The notes under the pieces were generated by a model. That model saw only the letters and a program-made list of their open reading frames with translations, searched no databases and was not told the DNA's origin. From Lenzites betulinus (Eukaryota > Basidiomycota > Agaricomycetes > Polyporales > Polyporaceae), in the NCBI GenBank assembly GCA_022264855.1, contig JABYQU010000024.1, positions 248,001 through 312,000 of the forward strand: a stretch of 64,000 bases of DNA. Reading direction: 5' to 3'. Shown here piece by piece: positions 55,329-64,000 of the stretch (within the stretch, counting starts at the first letter, position 1; each line of letters begins with the position of its first letter). A program made the translations under genes and the position numbers.

Positions 55329-57083
55329 CTATCCTCCATTGCTCGATTCTCCGTGTCGAGGTCTCCAGCGGACACGTCCCAGCTCGAGCGTGCGCAGGTT
55401 CGGCCACGCGCAGGCGGCGCGCTCGATGAACGCGTTGTCGACGTCGACGGGCACGCCCGGCTCGAGCTGGAGCGCGGTCAGGTCGAGCTGGAGGAGGGAC
55501 TCGAGCGTGCTGGGCGTGATGTGGTGCCCCGTGGATATAGTACGTGCGGCGGGCTTAGTCGAGACAACACATAGCTTGTGTATGCTCGCGCTGTGCGGGC
55601 GGCGCTGCGCAAGGCCGTCGAAGAAGCTTTGGAGCGCAGTTGCGGGTGCGGGCTCGTCGATGACGAGGGCGACGCTGTCGAGCATGGGGCTGTTGACTGC
55701 CTCGAGCCATTCTTCGCACAGCTCGAGTGTCTCGGTGCGAAGCGAGATGTGTCGTAGGGACGGGAAGAAGGGGCCGTTCGTAGCCCGCGCCTTGTCAAGA
55801 ATCTGGGTCGCCGTCTCCCAGTCGACTCTGATTGAAACACGCTGGAGAGAGTGCGACTCCGATAGGTGGGCGACGAACTCCGGCGGCATGCTCTCCCCCC
55901 ACGTGCATTCGAAGACGCGGAGGCTCTGTTGGTGGTATCCTAGATCGCATACGGCTGCCTCGATAGTAGCACACGGTGGGAGAGCAAACACGACCGATCG
56001 CAACTGCGTAGCTGATCTCCCGTATTCAGCAAGCGTAACAGCGAGGGCTTGTGTTGATTCGTGGCGCCAATCCGTCATCACGACGTCTACCAATGAGAGG
56101 GACGGGCTGAGGAGGAGTTGGAATAGGGCGAGATCGTGGGGCTCGTCACTCCCTAGGACTTGACCCCACTTCAGTGACTGGAGATTCGGAAGCAAGGGGA
56201 AGGGACCGAGGGACTTTTTCAGAAGGATGGCGACGTCACTCAGCATCTTGCCCGTGTATCGTCGTAGATCTGGAGGGCGCGGGCTGAAGTGAATGGCCCT
56301 GATTCTGCTTGCGTATAGTTTAACACGGGTCCAGTCGTCACCATTAGGCTCGGCTTTAAGCGTCTGTGGGAGAGTACTGAGCATAGTACGTCGAACAATG
56401 GCAGGTCGATGAGGACTCCATCACAAAATACGACATACACAGGTTAATGACCTTGTGCCAGTGGTATATACCGCGCAGATGCATGCACCGCGTCGCCGGG
56501 AGCAGGCAATGATAGAGCATCCCTTTGCACGTCAATCACACAAAAACCTCTGACCGAACATGACTTCCCTTGACCATCGCATCTTGAATATGTTACAATT
56601 CGAATAGAGGGGAACCGCATTACATGCTGATCTCACTTTGACAATCGCGCATACTAATCAGCGTGCGACAAGGCGGCCCAAACTGGTACACCGAAAGCAC
56701 AATCGAACTTTGGGAGCGTTGTGATTTCGGTGTAATCTTTTTGTTATACAGTTTCATGTCCCCCGGTACGTACGCGGTCATGGCATACTAGCCACGCCGA
56801 TCATAGGGATGGTCAAACTCACCAGAACGCGAAACCCATCGTAATCGTCCTGGATTTCCTCCCAGATATGAGTAGGAAAACACTTGATGAGGGGTATCAG
56901 AGAGGACTGTGTATTCCATAGCGTATCCAGCGCAATTTCGCTGAACACACGTGCGGTACGGGCTAGTGTTGCAAGGGTTGAAAGGCGGTTGATATGTGTG
57001 TGATCATAGATGATATGCTGCAGCTCCGGGACTCGTAAGCACCGCATCGCTGCCGATGTTTCGTTGCCTTGAGCAAGGTCCAT
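55329..57083 (-). CDS. F-box/LRR-type protein with long intron
   Basis: This belongs to the large Agaricomycete F-box family, which supplies substrate adaptors of SCF ubiquitin ligases. Exon 1 (57083-56823) has MRCLRVPELQHIIYDHTHIN and LARTARVFSEIALDTLW, then LIPLIKCFPTHIWEE. A GTGAGT donor joins it to exon 2 (56363-55329) at CAG, in phase, as GFRVL to TLKAEPNGDDWTRVKLY, the order normal for this family. The leucine-rich part gives LLPNLQSLKWGQVLG, ALFQLLLSPSLSLVDVVM, LRVFECTWGESMPPEFVAHL and ITPSTLESLLQLDLTALQLE. It ends WPNLRTLELGRVRWRPRHGE, a little early for the family. The model gives 431 residues. The Met at 57083 was chosen; an upstream in-frame Met at 57164 is possible. The intron is 459 bp, far longer than all others here. 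Confidence 0.75.
56364..56822 (-). other. 459 bp intron of the F-box gene
   Basis: The intron is flanked by GTGAGT and CAG and splits conserved coding sequence in phase. It is AT-richer than the exons, with no terminal repeats or ORF that I can recognise. Confidence 0.65.
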
Positions 57084-57823
57084 TTCGTGATGCTGGTCGA
57101 ATACAGAGCAGTGGCGCCGTGTGCAGTGCGAGTACGACAAGGGGCACCAGGGAGCTGAGATCACAGGTTTTGGGAGCGATAAAGTCTCCCAGAAGCAGAC
57201 CGTTCACACTCTGCGGGAAACGGGGAGGACGAGTGTAGAAAGCATGGAGGCTCAGGCCAGACGCGACTCCGCCAGCCTCAGTGAGCGCTCTTGAGATAGT
57301 GCACTCGAACGGCGCCTGCGGTGAGCTGCGGTGGCGCGTTTCCTTCCTCGTCTTCAAGCTTCCAAGGTGAGGATTTCGTTACATAAGGGATGACGTAGCG
57401 CAAGAATGTCGTCCCCAGGCTGTGAGGGAGGAGAGCCTTGCTCTGACGAGCAAGTAGTGATATTGATGGGCACTGCCACCGACCGCTCGCTCGTTTTGGG
57501 AACATCGCGCAAGTTGAGAGCCGTCGAAAGCGAATTGTGGAATGACTCGGGTTTCCGGAAAGGCATCACGCGGGGCTACTGGGTATCATTGCTTCCTGTG
57601 CACCATAGAAAGGAACGCTCACCTCCTTACTACCTCATAACAGGTTACCGTCGCGCGAGAGATCGCAGCTTACTATCATGCAGGGTATGTGTCCTACAGT
57701 CATGATTCGTCCCCGACACTCACGGTCTTATCACACAGCTTCTACACAGGTTATATGCGGCCTGTTTCGTGGCACCCCATCCTGCCGCACGGACGGGCGC
57801 ATACGCGTACATACACGTACATG

Positions 57824-57937
57824 AGTTTCCTGCGGCGTACCGCATGTCAACACATCGGAACCGCCCACCCTGAAACGCGTACCCTCTCGCGTCAGACTCA
57901 CGCCATGCAAAAAAGGCCCCGCACCCGCGGCTGCGCC
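57824..57937 (+). repeat. copy A of a 115 bp duplicated sequence
   Basis: It shares AGTTTCCTGCGGCG, TCGGAACCGCCCAC, CGCGTCAGACTCA and GCAAAAAAGG in the same order with copy B at 58071-58189, with small gaps between. Confidence 0.75.
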
Positions 57938-58070
57938 AGGACCCCGCATAATCCTAGCATATGCCTTCCCTCGGGGACGGGGTCCTGGAGTATGGCTTCG
58001 CGGACACGGACGAACACAGGACACCTTCTGAAAGGTTCCTGTACATCACTTGAGCTCACGCCTACACATA

Positions 58071-58189
58071 AGTTTCCTGCGGCGCATGCCAACACCTCGG
58101 AACCGCCCACCTGAAACGCACACCTCCCGCGTCAGACTCATGGCAGACTCACTCACACGAGGCAAAAAAGGTCCCGCGGCGGCTGCGCC
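58071..58189 (+). repeat. copy B of a 115 bp duplicated sequence
   Basis: It is a direct repeat of 57824-57937 about 250 bp away, diverged by substitutions and an insertion of roughly 10 bp before the A-rich block. Confidence 0.75.
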
Positions 58190-60010
58190 CGCCTGCGTCC
58201 TGGAGCCTCATGGCAACCGAACGAGCGAGGCGGAGCTCGAGGGCTCGGGAAGGGGCGTCGGAGCAGCCCACGTGGATGAGTCACTGATCCGGGCGCCCGA
58301 TTAGGCAATCGGGTGACTCGACGCGTGCGCGCACTGCGGGCATAAAAAGACAGAAAACTTGCGAGGGGCGTCCGCTTTCCCCGCCCCTCCCCCGGCTCTG
58401 TTTTCCGGGCTCTCGCTGCTTTCTCCGCGCGTTGCTCTCGTTTCTATTGGTTTCTCTTGTGGTTTGCGCTTTCTGTGGGCTCTGTGTCTGGGCTGGGGAT
58501 CGACGCGTGACGGAGACGCGTCGTGACACGCTGTGACGCCACCCTAATTAACGCGACGCCGCCGACGCGCGCACGCCGCAAGCAGCCGCGTTCTCAAGAT
58601 CAGGCAAGTACGAAGCGCGGGGTCGGTGCGGGGGATGTGGCGAGGGCCTCGTTCGCAAGACCGGTGTGCTTCGCAGCGCCCGAGTCCTCATTTCCGCAAG
58701 CCGCGCGACCGATATGGGGGCGGGCAGTGCGTGCGCGTGGAGGGGGGGCTTCGCGGGGGACGTGATGCATAGCCGACGAGTCCGAAGTCGGCGTTGGCGG
58801 TGGGTGGGGTGGGGGAACGTGGGTGCCGGTGAGTGACGCGTCTGTGTGCGGGTGCGCTGTGGTTGCTGAATAGGGTGCAGGATGTGCTATTGCAGTGCGT
58901 GCCGTGATGGGCGGACGGGGACGCGTCGACCTGGTGACTGCTGTCTCTGCGAAGCTGTGGGCTGCTGTCTGTGGTCTGCACTGGGAGCTGTGTTGCGGTC
59001 TGAATTGGGGAACGTATACATGTGCTTTGGCGGCTGGTATGTCTCGCACGCGCACTCGCATGACTGCCGCCACCGCGGTACGTGGAAGTTAGTCGGAGCC
59101 TGGGCCTGGGGAGGTGTGTCAGCGAATGCGGGGGAGGGCTTCGCGCGGAAGGTCCGGCTTATCGAGGCGACGGTTATGGGGTGGGCAGCCTTGTTAGGGT
59201 CATGCGCCCCCTGGTGGCTGTGGAAGAATCATAGAGGCTCGCAGGCGCTCCGGTGTCGGGATGATCGCTGCTGGAGAAGGCGGCGGGGAAGAGGCAGTCA
59301 GTGATGGGCGCGATAGGGCGGGGCGGTGGGATTGGGCGGCGCGGCGGGGCACAGGGTAAATGAACGCGGCACGGCGGCGGCGCGCCCCGCATCGTTCCCG
59401 CCCAGGCCTCCGCCGCCCGCACGTCGGGATCCTGTGCCCACCGCGCGCGCCCCGCGGAAAAACACCGCGATCGATGGCTGCTCATTGGCCGCCGCACGGC
59501 GCACGGCGGGCGCAGGGCGTCGGGCTCCCGCCTCGAGGCGGCCCGTCGGATCTTTCGCGCGTTCGCAGCGGACGAAGCGTGGGCTTCGCGCCGCCGTCGC
59601 CTTGTGCGCGCCGCGATCGCAGCGGCGGCGACGATGGGACGTGCATCGCCCGCGCGCACGCTGTCCGAATGCTGGGTTCCCCCTTGCCGCTCCCGGGCGC
59701 GCCTGCCGCTCGCAGACAGCGACGGATTCGGAACGCGCGGGAACGCACCGCTGACTCGAGCGCAGTCTCTCAGGCCCTCGGGGCCGCTGCGTCCCGCGTC
59801 CTCCCGCGCGCACCTGCCCGACTGTGCACTGCGCACGCAGGTTCTGCTGTCTTCGCCCACTCATTCGTGTCTGAACGTGGCCCGACGTGGCTTCCTAGGA
59901 CCCTCTGCGCGCGGCGGACGCGCTGCGGACCAGGACGCGGCGGGCGCAATTTGCGGACGGACCGCGTGGGCGGACTCCGGCCAGGTACAGCCTGCTGCCT
60001 TTTCGGACAA

Positions 60011-60040
60011 ATGGGCGTCTCTGAGTCTGAAATGCGGTGA
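60011..60040 (+). promoter_or_regulatory. upstream ORF 1 in the GCN4-like leader (9 codons)
   Basis: ATG to TGA encodes MGVSESEMR. A second in-frame ATG makes a nested two-codon MR ORF before the same stop. It is followed 14 bases later by upstream ORF 2. Confidence 0.6.
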
Positions 60041-60054
60041 ATCGGAAGAGATAA

Positions 60055-60240
60055 ATGCGTGGCCTGAGTCAGATTATCGTTTTCGTCCTTCCCCTCCCTA
60101 ACCACCACCTCCTCCTCGTACAGCATCGCCCTGTCCGAGGTTCTGCGTCGTTCTCGTCTCAGCCATCTGAGCCTCTCCGTAAGTCCCCTCACCACCTCGT
60201 TCATAGTCAGTGTCGCCGTATTCCGCTGCCAGTCCCGTAA
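60055..60240 (+). promoter_or_regulatory. upstream ORF 2 in the GCN4-like leader
   Basis: ATG at 60055 to TAA at 60240, 61 codons if unspliced. A GTAAGT to CAG intron at 60179-60232 (54 bp) probably shortens it to 43 codons without changing the stop. That stop is 21 bases before the main ATG at 60262, and no other ATG lies between. Confidence 0.55.
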
Positions 60241-60261
60241 AGCATCTGCCAAATTTGCGCA

Positions 60262-61962
60262 ATGCTCGTCATGTCCCCGCACATGCTGCCGTCCAACGAG
60301 GCGGCCGAATCCCATTCTCACATACACGACATGCGCTACATGACGCAGCAGCACGCGTGGCCCTCGTATCGTACCAACGTCGAGGGACTACCAAGCGCCG
60401 TACCCGGTCCAGCTGAAGCTGAAGCGTCCTCTTCCGCCTCCCGCTACTCTACTATCAGCTCACCGTCGGCGGATCCATACGGCCATGATCCCCACTTTGT
60501 GAACTCCCCACTGATTCGATCACGGTCGCCTTCCAGACGTTCCCAGCTAGCAGGTTTGCCGGCTGAAGCCCATCAATTTCCACCCCATCACTCTACAGCC
60601 TTGTATCCTTCCCGGTATCCACAACAACATCAAGCACGCCAAGATGTCGTTCCCTTCTCAATAAACGCGTCGTCCTCCAACGACCAACCGGACCTTACCA
60701 TCACCCGTCATGGTTCCACTCGCCCAGTACCCCTTGAGAGTTTCCAACTCCCAAGTTCCCACCCGACTCAAAATGTCGCGTTAAACGCTCCATCTAGTCG
60801 TCCTCGGACATCTTACCCGGTCTTCCATACCGCCTCGGACCTTGCTGCTCATCATGGCATCCCCCAGTCGCTCCCACCAGTACCTCGTACATCTAAATTC
60901 GCTCCAGCTTCCCCAGCAGTTTCTCGTTCTGCGCCTACACCTCCAGTCGCCTCCAGTTCTTTCGACCTTGACTTCGACTCCCTGGTTTCCAACTACATGA
61001 CTATGATCAAGCAATCACCTGAGGAGCCACAGATTGCGCAGACCATGGTCTCGCACGCCCACGTCGCGGAGCAGGACGCCGTTCAGGTCATCATGGACTT
61101 GTTCCCAGGTATGTCGAGTCCTGCCCCCTCAATGCGCGCCCGGTCCTCAACGTGCTTCGCAGGACCGACGTCGCCTGAGTTCTCGAACGACTTCAGCGAG
61201 TTCCTCACCTCCCCAATGGAGGACTCGCCGTTCGATGAATTCCTTACCACTCCAGCGATGGGCTCCGCCGATGCGGCGGCTGATCTGCTCACCAGCCCCG
61301 CCATCTTCGACCCCGACTCCTTCCCCGACTATGGCAGCATGCCTCTGTTCGGCACCGGCGGAGTCGGCATGAGCAGCGAGGCGAACAAGGTCGCCTCCCA
61401 ATCCCAGCAGCCTCATCCGCCGTTCAACTTCAATGGGTTGTACACGATGCCCTCGCCAACGACGCCGTCGCTGGACCCCACCTCCCTCCACCCCTCGCCG
61501 CGCATGGGTTCCGTGCCCGCCCAGTCTACCCCCGGCCGTCGTCCGCGGAAGAATGCGCCGACGGGCACGAGGAAGAACATCACCCCCGAGGCGCTCGTCT
61601 CGATGGACGCTCCTATCCAAACGCGCAAGTACGTGACGCCCTCGGCGACGTCGCGCAAGGAGGTCCCGACGGCGTTCCTCAAGAAGAAGCGGGCACGGTC
61701 GCAGGCGTTCGGCGAGGAGGACGAGCTCGAGGACGACGTGAACATCGACCAGAACGACCTCGAGGCGATCGAGGCCAAGCGGCGGCAGAACACGCTCGCC
61801 GCGCGGCGCAGCCGCCGCCGCAAGCTCGAGTACCAGCGTGAGCTGGAGGTCGGCATCGAGCAGGAGAAGGAGGAGAAGGAGATGTGGAAGCGGCGCTCCG
61901 CCGTCCTGCAGGCTCTCCTCGAGAGCCACGGGCACGAGGTGCCGTCGTTCGACTCTCTATGA
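60262..61962 (+). CDS. GCN4: GCN4/CPC1-type bZIP transcription factor
   Basis: Gcn4/Cpc1 activates amino acid biosynthesis genes during starvation (general or cross-pathway control). The main ATG at 60262 begins MLVMSPHMLPSNEAAESHS. A Ser/Pro-rich activation region follows. Mid-protein acidic hydrophobic segments (SFDLDFDSLVSNYMTMIKQ, DFSEFLTSPMEDSPFDEFLT) resemble Gcn4 activation motifs. A probable in-frame, stop-free intron at 61109-61162 (54 bp, GTATGT to CAG) would leave 548 residues. The C-terminus has the conserved block ITPEALVSMDAPIQTRKYVT then FLKKKRA. Last come the bZIP basic region KRRQNTLAARRSRRRKLEYQ and a short zipper (LEVGIEQEKEEKEMWKRRS), closely matching the Gcn4 NTEAARRSRARKL pattern. 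Two upstream ORFs sit in its leader. Stop at 61962. Confidence 0.9.
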   Translation: MLVMSPHMLPSNEAAESHSHIHDMRYMTQQHAWPSYRTNVEGLPSAVPGPAEAEASSSASRYSTISSPSADPYGHDPHFVNSPLIRSRSPSRRSQLAGLPAEAHQFPPHHSTALYPSRYPQQHQARQDVVPFSINASSSNDQPDLTITRHGSTRPVPLESFQLPSSHPTQNVALNAPSSRPRTSYPVFHTASDLAAHHGIPQSLPPVPRTSKFAPASPAVSRSAPTPPVASSSFDLDFDSLVSNYMTMIKQSPEEPQIAQTMVSHAHVAEQDAVQVIMDLFPGMSSPAPSMRARSSTCFAGPTSPEFSNDFSEFLTSPMEDSPFDEFLTTPAMGSADAAADLLTSPAIFDPDSFPDYGSMPLFGTGGVGMSSEANKVASQSQQPHPPFNFNGLYTMPSPTTPSLDPTSLHPSPRMGSVPAQSTPGRRPRKNAPTGTRKNITPEALVSMDAPIQTRKYVTPSATSRKEVPTAFLKKKRARSQAFGEEDELEDDVNIDQNDLEAIEAKRRQNTLAARRSRRRKLEYQRELEVGIEQEKEEKEMWKRRSAVLQALLESHGHEVPSFDSL

Positions 61963-63375
61963 ACATTGCCCTCCCCTCCCCCTCTCCTCGCTCTCTTCCT
62001 TCGTTGACGCTGTGCCCGCGTATACCTTATGCCTTATGTTTCTCTCACTCTTTTTCCTCACTCGCTCCGTAACGCCACGCGTATCGTCCGTGGCCTTCGC
62101 TACTCCCATCTACCCCTTCCCCCAGTCCACGGCTCGTACCGCGGAGTAGCGTCGCATCCCCCCAGTCCAAGTCATTCTCCCCCACCCGTCCACTCGTGCT
62201 CTGTCAGTGGCCTCGGTCCCAATACGTGCAAAAAATATCGCTAATGTCGTCGGGCGTAGTTAGTACCCCGGCTTCCCAGTTTACAGTCTTGTGCCCAACC
62301 CTCCCTGAAATATATCCTCATACGTGTGTTTTGTACATGCTTTGCGTGATCGTCTGAGGCTGCTCGAACTGGGTGTGCTGGTAAGAACTTGAAGTGCTAC
62401 TCGTGACTCGCGACCGTGTCTAGACTTGGAAACTCTGCCGGATCTATGGAGGCCTTGAGTATCTCGCATATAGTCAAGCGACGTGCCTTCTTGCGGGAGA
62501 TACGAACCTCTAGACCTCCAACGTGTCCCGCGAGACGTTGCCTGCGGTGTGCCTGATCTTCCTCTTCCCCGGGACCGTCTGTCTGCCTCGCGTCCGACGC
62601 CGCAATGGTCTTTCGGCTCCCCACATCGTCCGTGGTGACCAGCCCGCATGCCGTTGGGCACAGTAAGGCTCGAAATGAACTACCTGATATATTAAGTATC
62701 TCTGCTGCATATGCATCGCGTAGTACTAGCAGCTTTGGTACTTCTACTTAGCAGGAGCGCTAGCGAGACCGCGGCGCACCGTAACCTGTCTGGCTGCTCT
62801 GGCATGTCGGGTACCACGTATTGGTGGCTCCGGAACCAGCGAGTGCGCTTCAATGTCGACTGGCATAATATACCGTACTCCTTGAGCACATTCTGTCGGG
62901 GTCTGGATATATACACTGCTATTTGATTGGAGTTCAGACGTTCACACGTTGGCAAAGGTGCTACGTGTGTTTCCGCCGCTGTATAACGAATCTCGAGACG
63001 CGAGAAAGCTGTTCCTTGCCTGTGTGAATCGATGTACACTCTCTACGAGGACGTGGAGAGAACATGGTTCCTTGGAATAGGAACGTGGGGGATCTCCCAA
63101 GCCAGCGGAGTCTAAAAGGCCGAAGCAAGCGCAGAGATCGCCCCGAAACTCGAGTCGACATGCGGCATAGCAGCGCCGTTCACATCTTGTCCCTCAACCA
63201 CGACCACCTCTCCTCCACCTCTCCGGCGTCTTCGTCCGACACCACTCTCGTTTTCACGAAGTTGGCCACCATCCACTCCTCGCCTGCCTCTCCTGTCGAC
63301 GCGAACGGCGGCGCGGTCAGCTCTGGTGTCAACGGCATCTCCCACTCCCGCAGACGCTCACGCGGCGGCAGCAAC
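61963..63375. other. 1.4 kb intergenic, possible short ORF
   Basis: This lies between GCN4-like and GDA1, both plus. A 71-codon plus frame at 62711-62926 begins with a signal-peptide-like MHRVVLAALVLLLSRSAS. Minus-strand frames here show no family. Pyrimidine-rich tracts at 61965-62180 should be the 3' UTR of the bZIP gene. Confidence 0.45.
62711..62926 (+). CDS. short ORF with possible signal peptide
   Basis: This frame has 71 codons. It begins MHRVVLAALVLLLSRSAS, a plausible signal peptide with a hydrophobic core of about 12 residues. The rest carries two Cys in the middle (CSG) and late (TFCRG) and no known domain. It could be a small secreted protein or a chance frame. There is no intron and no TATA evidence. 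Confidence 0.2.
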   Translation: MHRVVLAALVLLLSRSASETAAHRNLSGCSGMSGTTYWWLRNQRVRFNVDWHNIPYSLSTFCRGLDIYTAI

Positions 63376-64000
63376 ATGTTTTCTCCCCGGAGCAGCAACT
63401 ACGAACGCCTCGAGGGCGGCATGGGGCCCAGCAAAAGCGGCGCAGGGCGCAAGTTCGCCTGGAAGAAGTTCGCCATCGGCGCCGCAGTGATCGTTGGCCT
63501 CGTCTACTTCTTCGGCCCGCGGAGGGAGGACCTCGACGACTACATCCCTTGTGAGTACTGACATCGGGGCCTGGCGCACGAACGAGATACTCAGGCTGCT
63601 GTAGCCATCATCTCAGATACGCCTGAGACATTCGAGCCGCCCGCCGTGGCCGCACCGACCGCACAACATCCACCTGCCAATGCACCCCCGGTGGTCCACG
63701 ACGACGACATGGTCCCCGAGGCGCGCCCGACAGACCCAGTCAGCGACGGGGACCTCACGAAGACGCACTACTGCACCAAGCCATACAAGCCGGACCTGCC
63801 CCTCGTGCAGTTCGCGCTCATGATCGACGCCGGGTCGACCGGGTCGCGCATCCACATTTACAAGTTCAACAACTGCGGGCCGTCGCCCGGGTACGAGTAC
63901 GAGGTGTTCAAGCAGCGCCAGCCGGGGCTGAGTGACTACCGCTACTCGCCCGCCGCGGCGGCGGAGAGCCTGGACGAGCTGCTCGACGAGGCGGTGCGCG
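63376..64000 (+). CDS. GDA1: GDA1 guanosine-diphosphatase, 5' part (cut by window end)
   Basis: Gda1 is a Golgi lumenal GDPase (GDA1/CD39 apyrase family) that converts GDP to GMP so GDP-mannose can enter the Golgi by antiport. The start at 63376 gives MFSPRSSNYERLEGGMG, a short cytoplasmic tail, then a type II membrane anchor (FAIGAAVIVGLVYFFG, about residues 33-48). An intron with GTGAGT from 63553 to CAG near 63616 joins to YTPETFEPPAVAAP, a lumenal stem. Apyrase conserved region 1 is ALMIDAGSTGSRIHIYKFNN, which binds phosphate. Also seen are KQRQPGLSDY and AAAAESLDELLDEA. The frame runs open to the window end, so the catalytic ACR2-ACR5 regions lie beyond it. The frame is open upstream to a Met at 63064, but the annotated start matches the family. 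Confidence 0.93.

Larger units (their letters stand above)
57084..60010. other. 2.9 kb intergenic with dispersed repeats and ACGCGT motifs
   Basis: This is the divergent region between the F-box gene (-) and the GCN4-like gene (+). It holds a duplicated 115 bp sequence (57824-57937 and 58071-58189) and at least six ACGCGT hexamers. GC content climbs steeply after 59300, where long Arg/Ala-rich frames on both strands look like artefacts. A minus-strand patch at 57010-57350 is protein-like but overlaps the F-box start in another frame and matches nothing known. Confidence 0.45.

Noticed and set aside
57004..57357. 117-codon minus-strand frame with hydrophobic stretches
   Set aside because: Overlaps the F-box first exon in a different frame and matches no family, though its composition is somewhat protein-like.
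59360..60040. 226-codon plus-strand frame upstream of the bZIP gene
   Set aside because: Arg/Ala/Pro-rich with a mirror frame on the other strand; only its last nine codons matter, as uORF1.

Overview
The window reads as nuclear DNA of a filamentous basidiomycete, probably an Agaricomycete and perhaps a polypore. Genes are dense and cut by many 50-70 bp GT-AG introns, coding frames have GC-rich third positions, and several families are typical of mushrooms: DUF6699 proteins, F-box/LRR proteins of the Agaricomycete type, a GCN4/CPC1-type bZIP and DASH ASK1. I see no tRNA, rRNA, CRISPR array, operon or intact transposon. Gene models were built by joining exons by eye, and products are named from family motifs, not from any search.

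Layout from left to right. TAF6 (TFIID, +) is followed by a haem-free sulfite oxidase (+). Next, on the minus strand, come an importin-7/8 type karyopherin, DSC3 of the Golgi Dsc ubiquitin ligase, and the DASH subunit ASK1. ASK1 shares a short divergent promoter with KIN17 (+). A conserved-looking unknown (15107-16052, +) converges on ARP6 (-), which is divergent from a TANGO2/NRDE protein (+). A Zn2Cys6 regulator (-) and a base-exchange type phosphatidylserine synthase (+) flank a 4.35 kb gene-free, GC-rich stretch. A large His-rich RING protein (+) and a DUF6699 protein (-) converge across a 6.5 kb gap that holds only coding-like patches.

The second half holds a small basic unknown (+), NOP56 (+), a KHA1-type K+/H+ antiporter (-), a SAM methyltransferase (-), a Sec14-RhoGAP protein (+), an F-box protein with a 459 bp intron (-), a GCN4-like bZIP whose leader carries upstream ORFs (+), and the 5' part of the Golgi GDPase GDA1 (+), cut by the window end.

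The genes are mostly housekeeping: transcription initiation, chromatin (ARP6/SWR1), nuclear import, snoRNP, kinetochore, secretory pathway and lipid synthesis. They do not form a biosynthetic cluster. The most noteworthy points are the upstream ORFs of the GCN4-like gene, the RING protein with an 88-residue insertion inside its RING, the animal/plant-type phosphatidylserine synthase, the long F-box intron, and the 6.5 kb gap between convergent genes.
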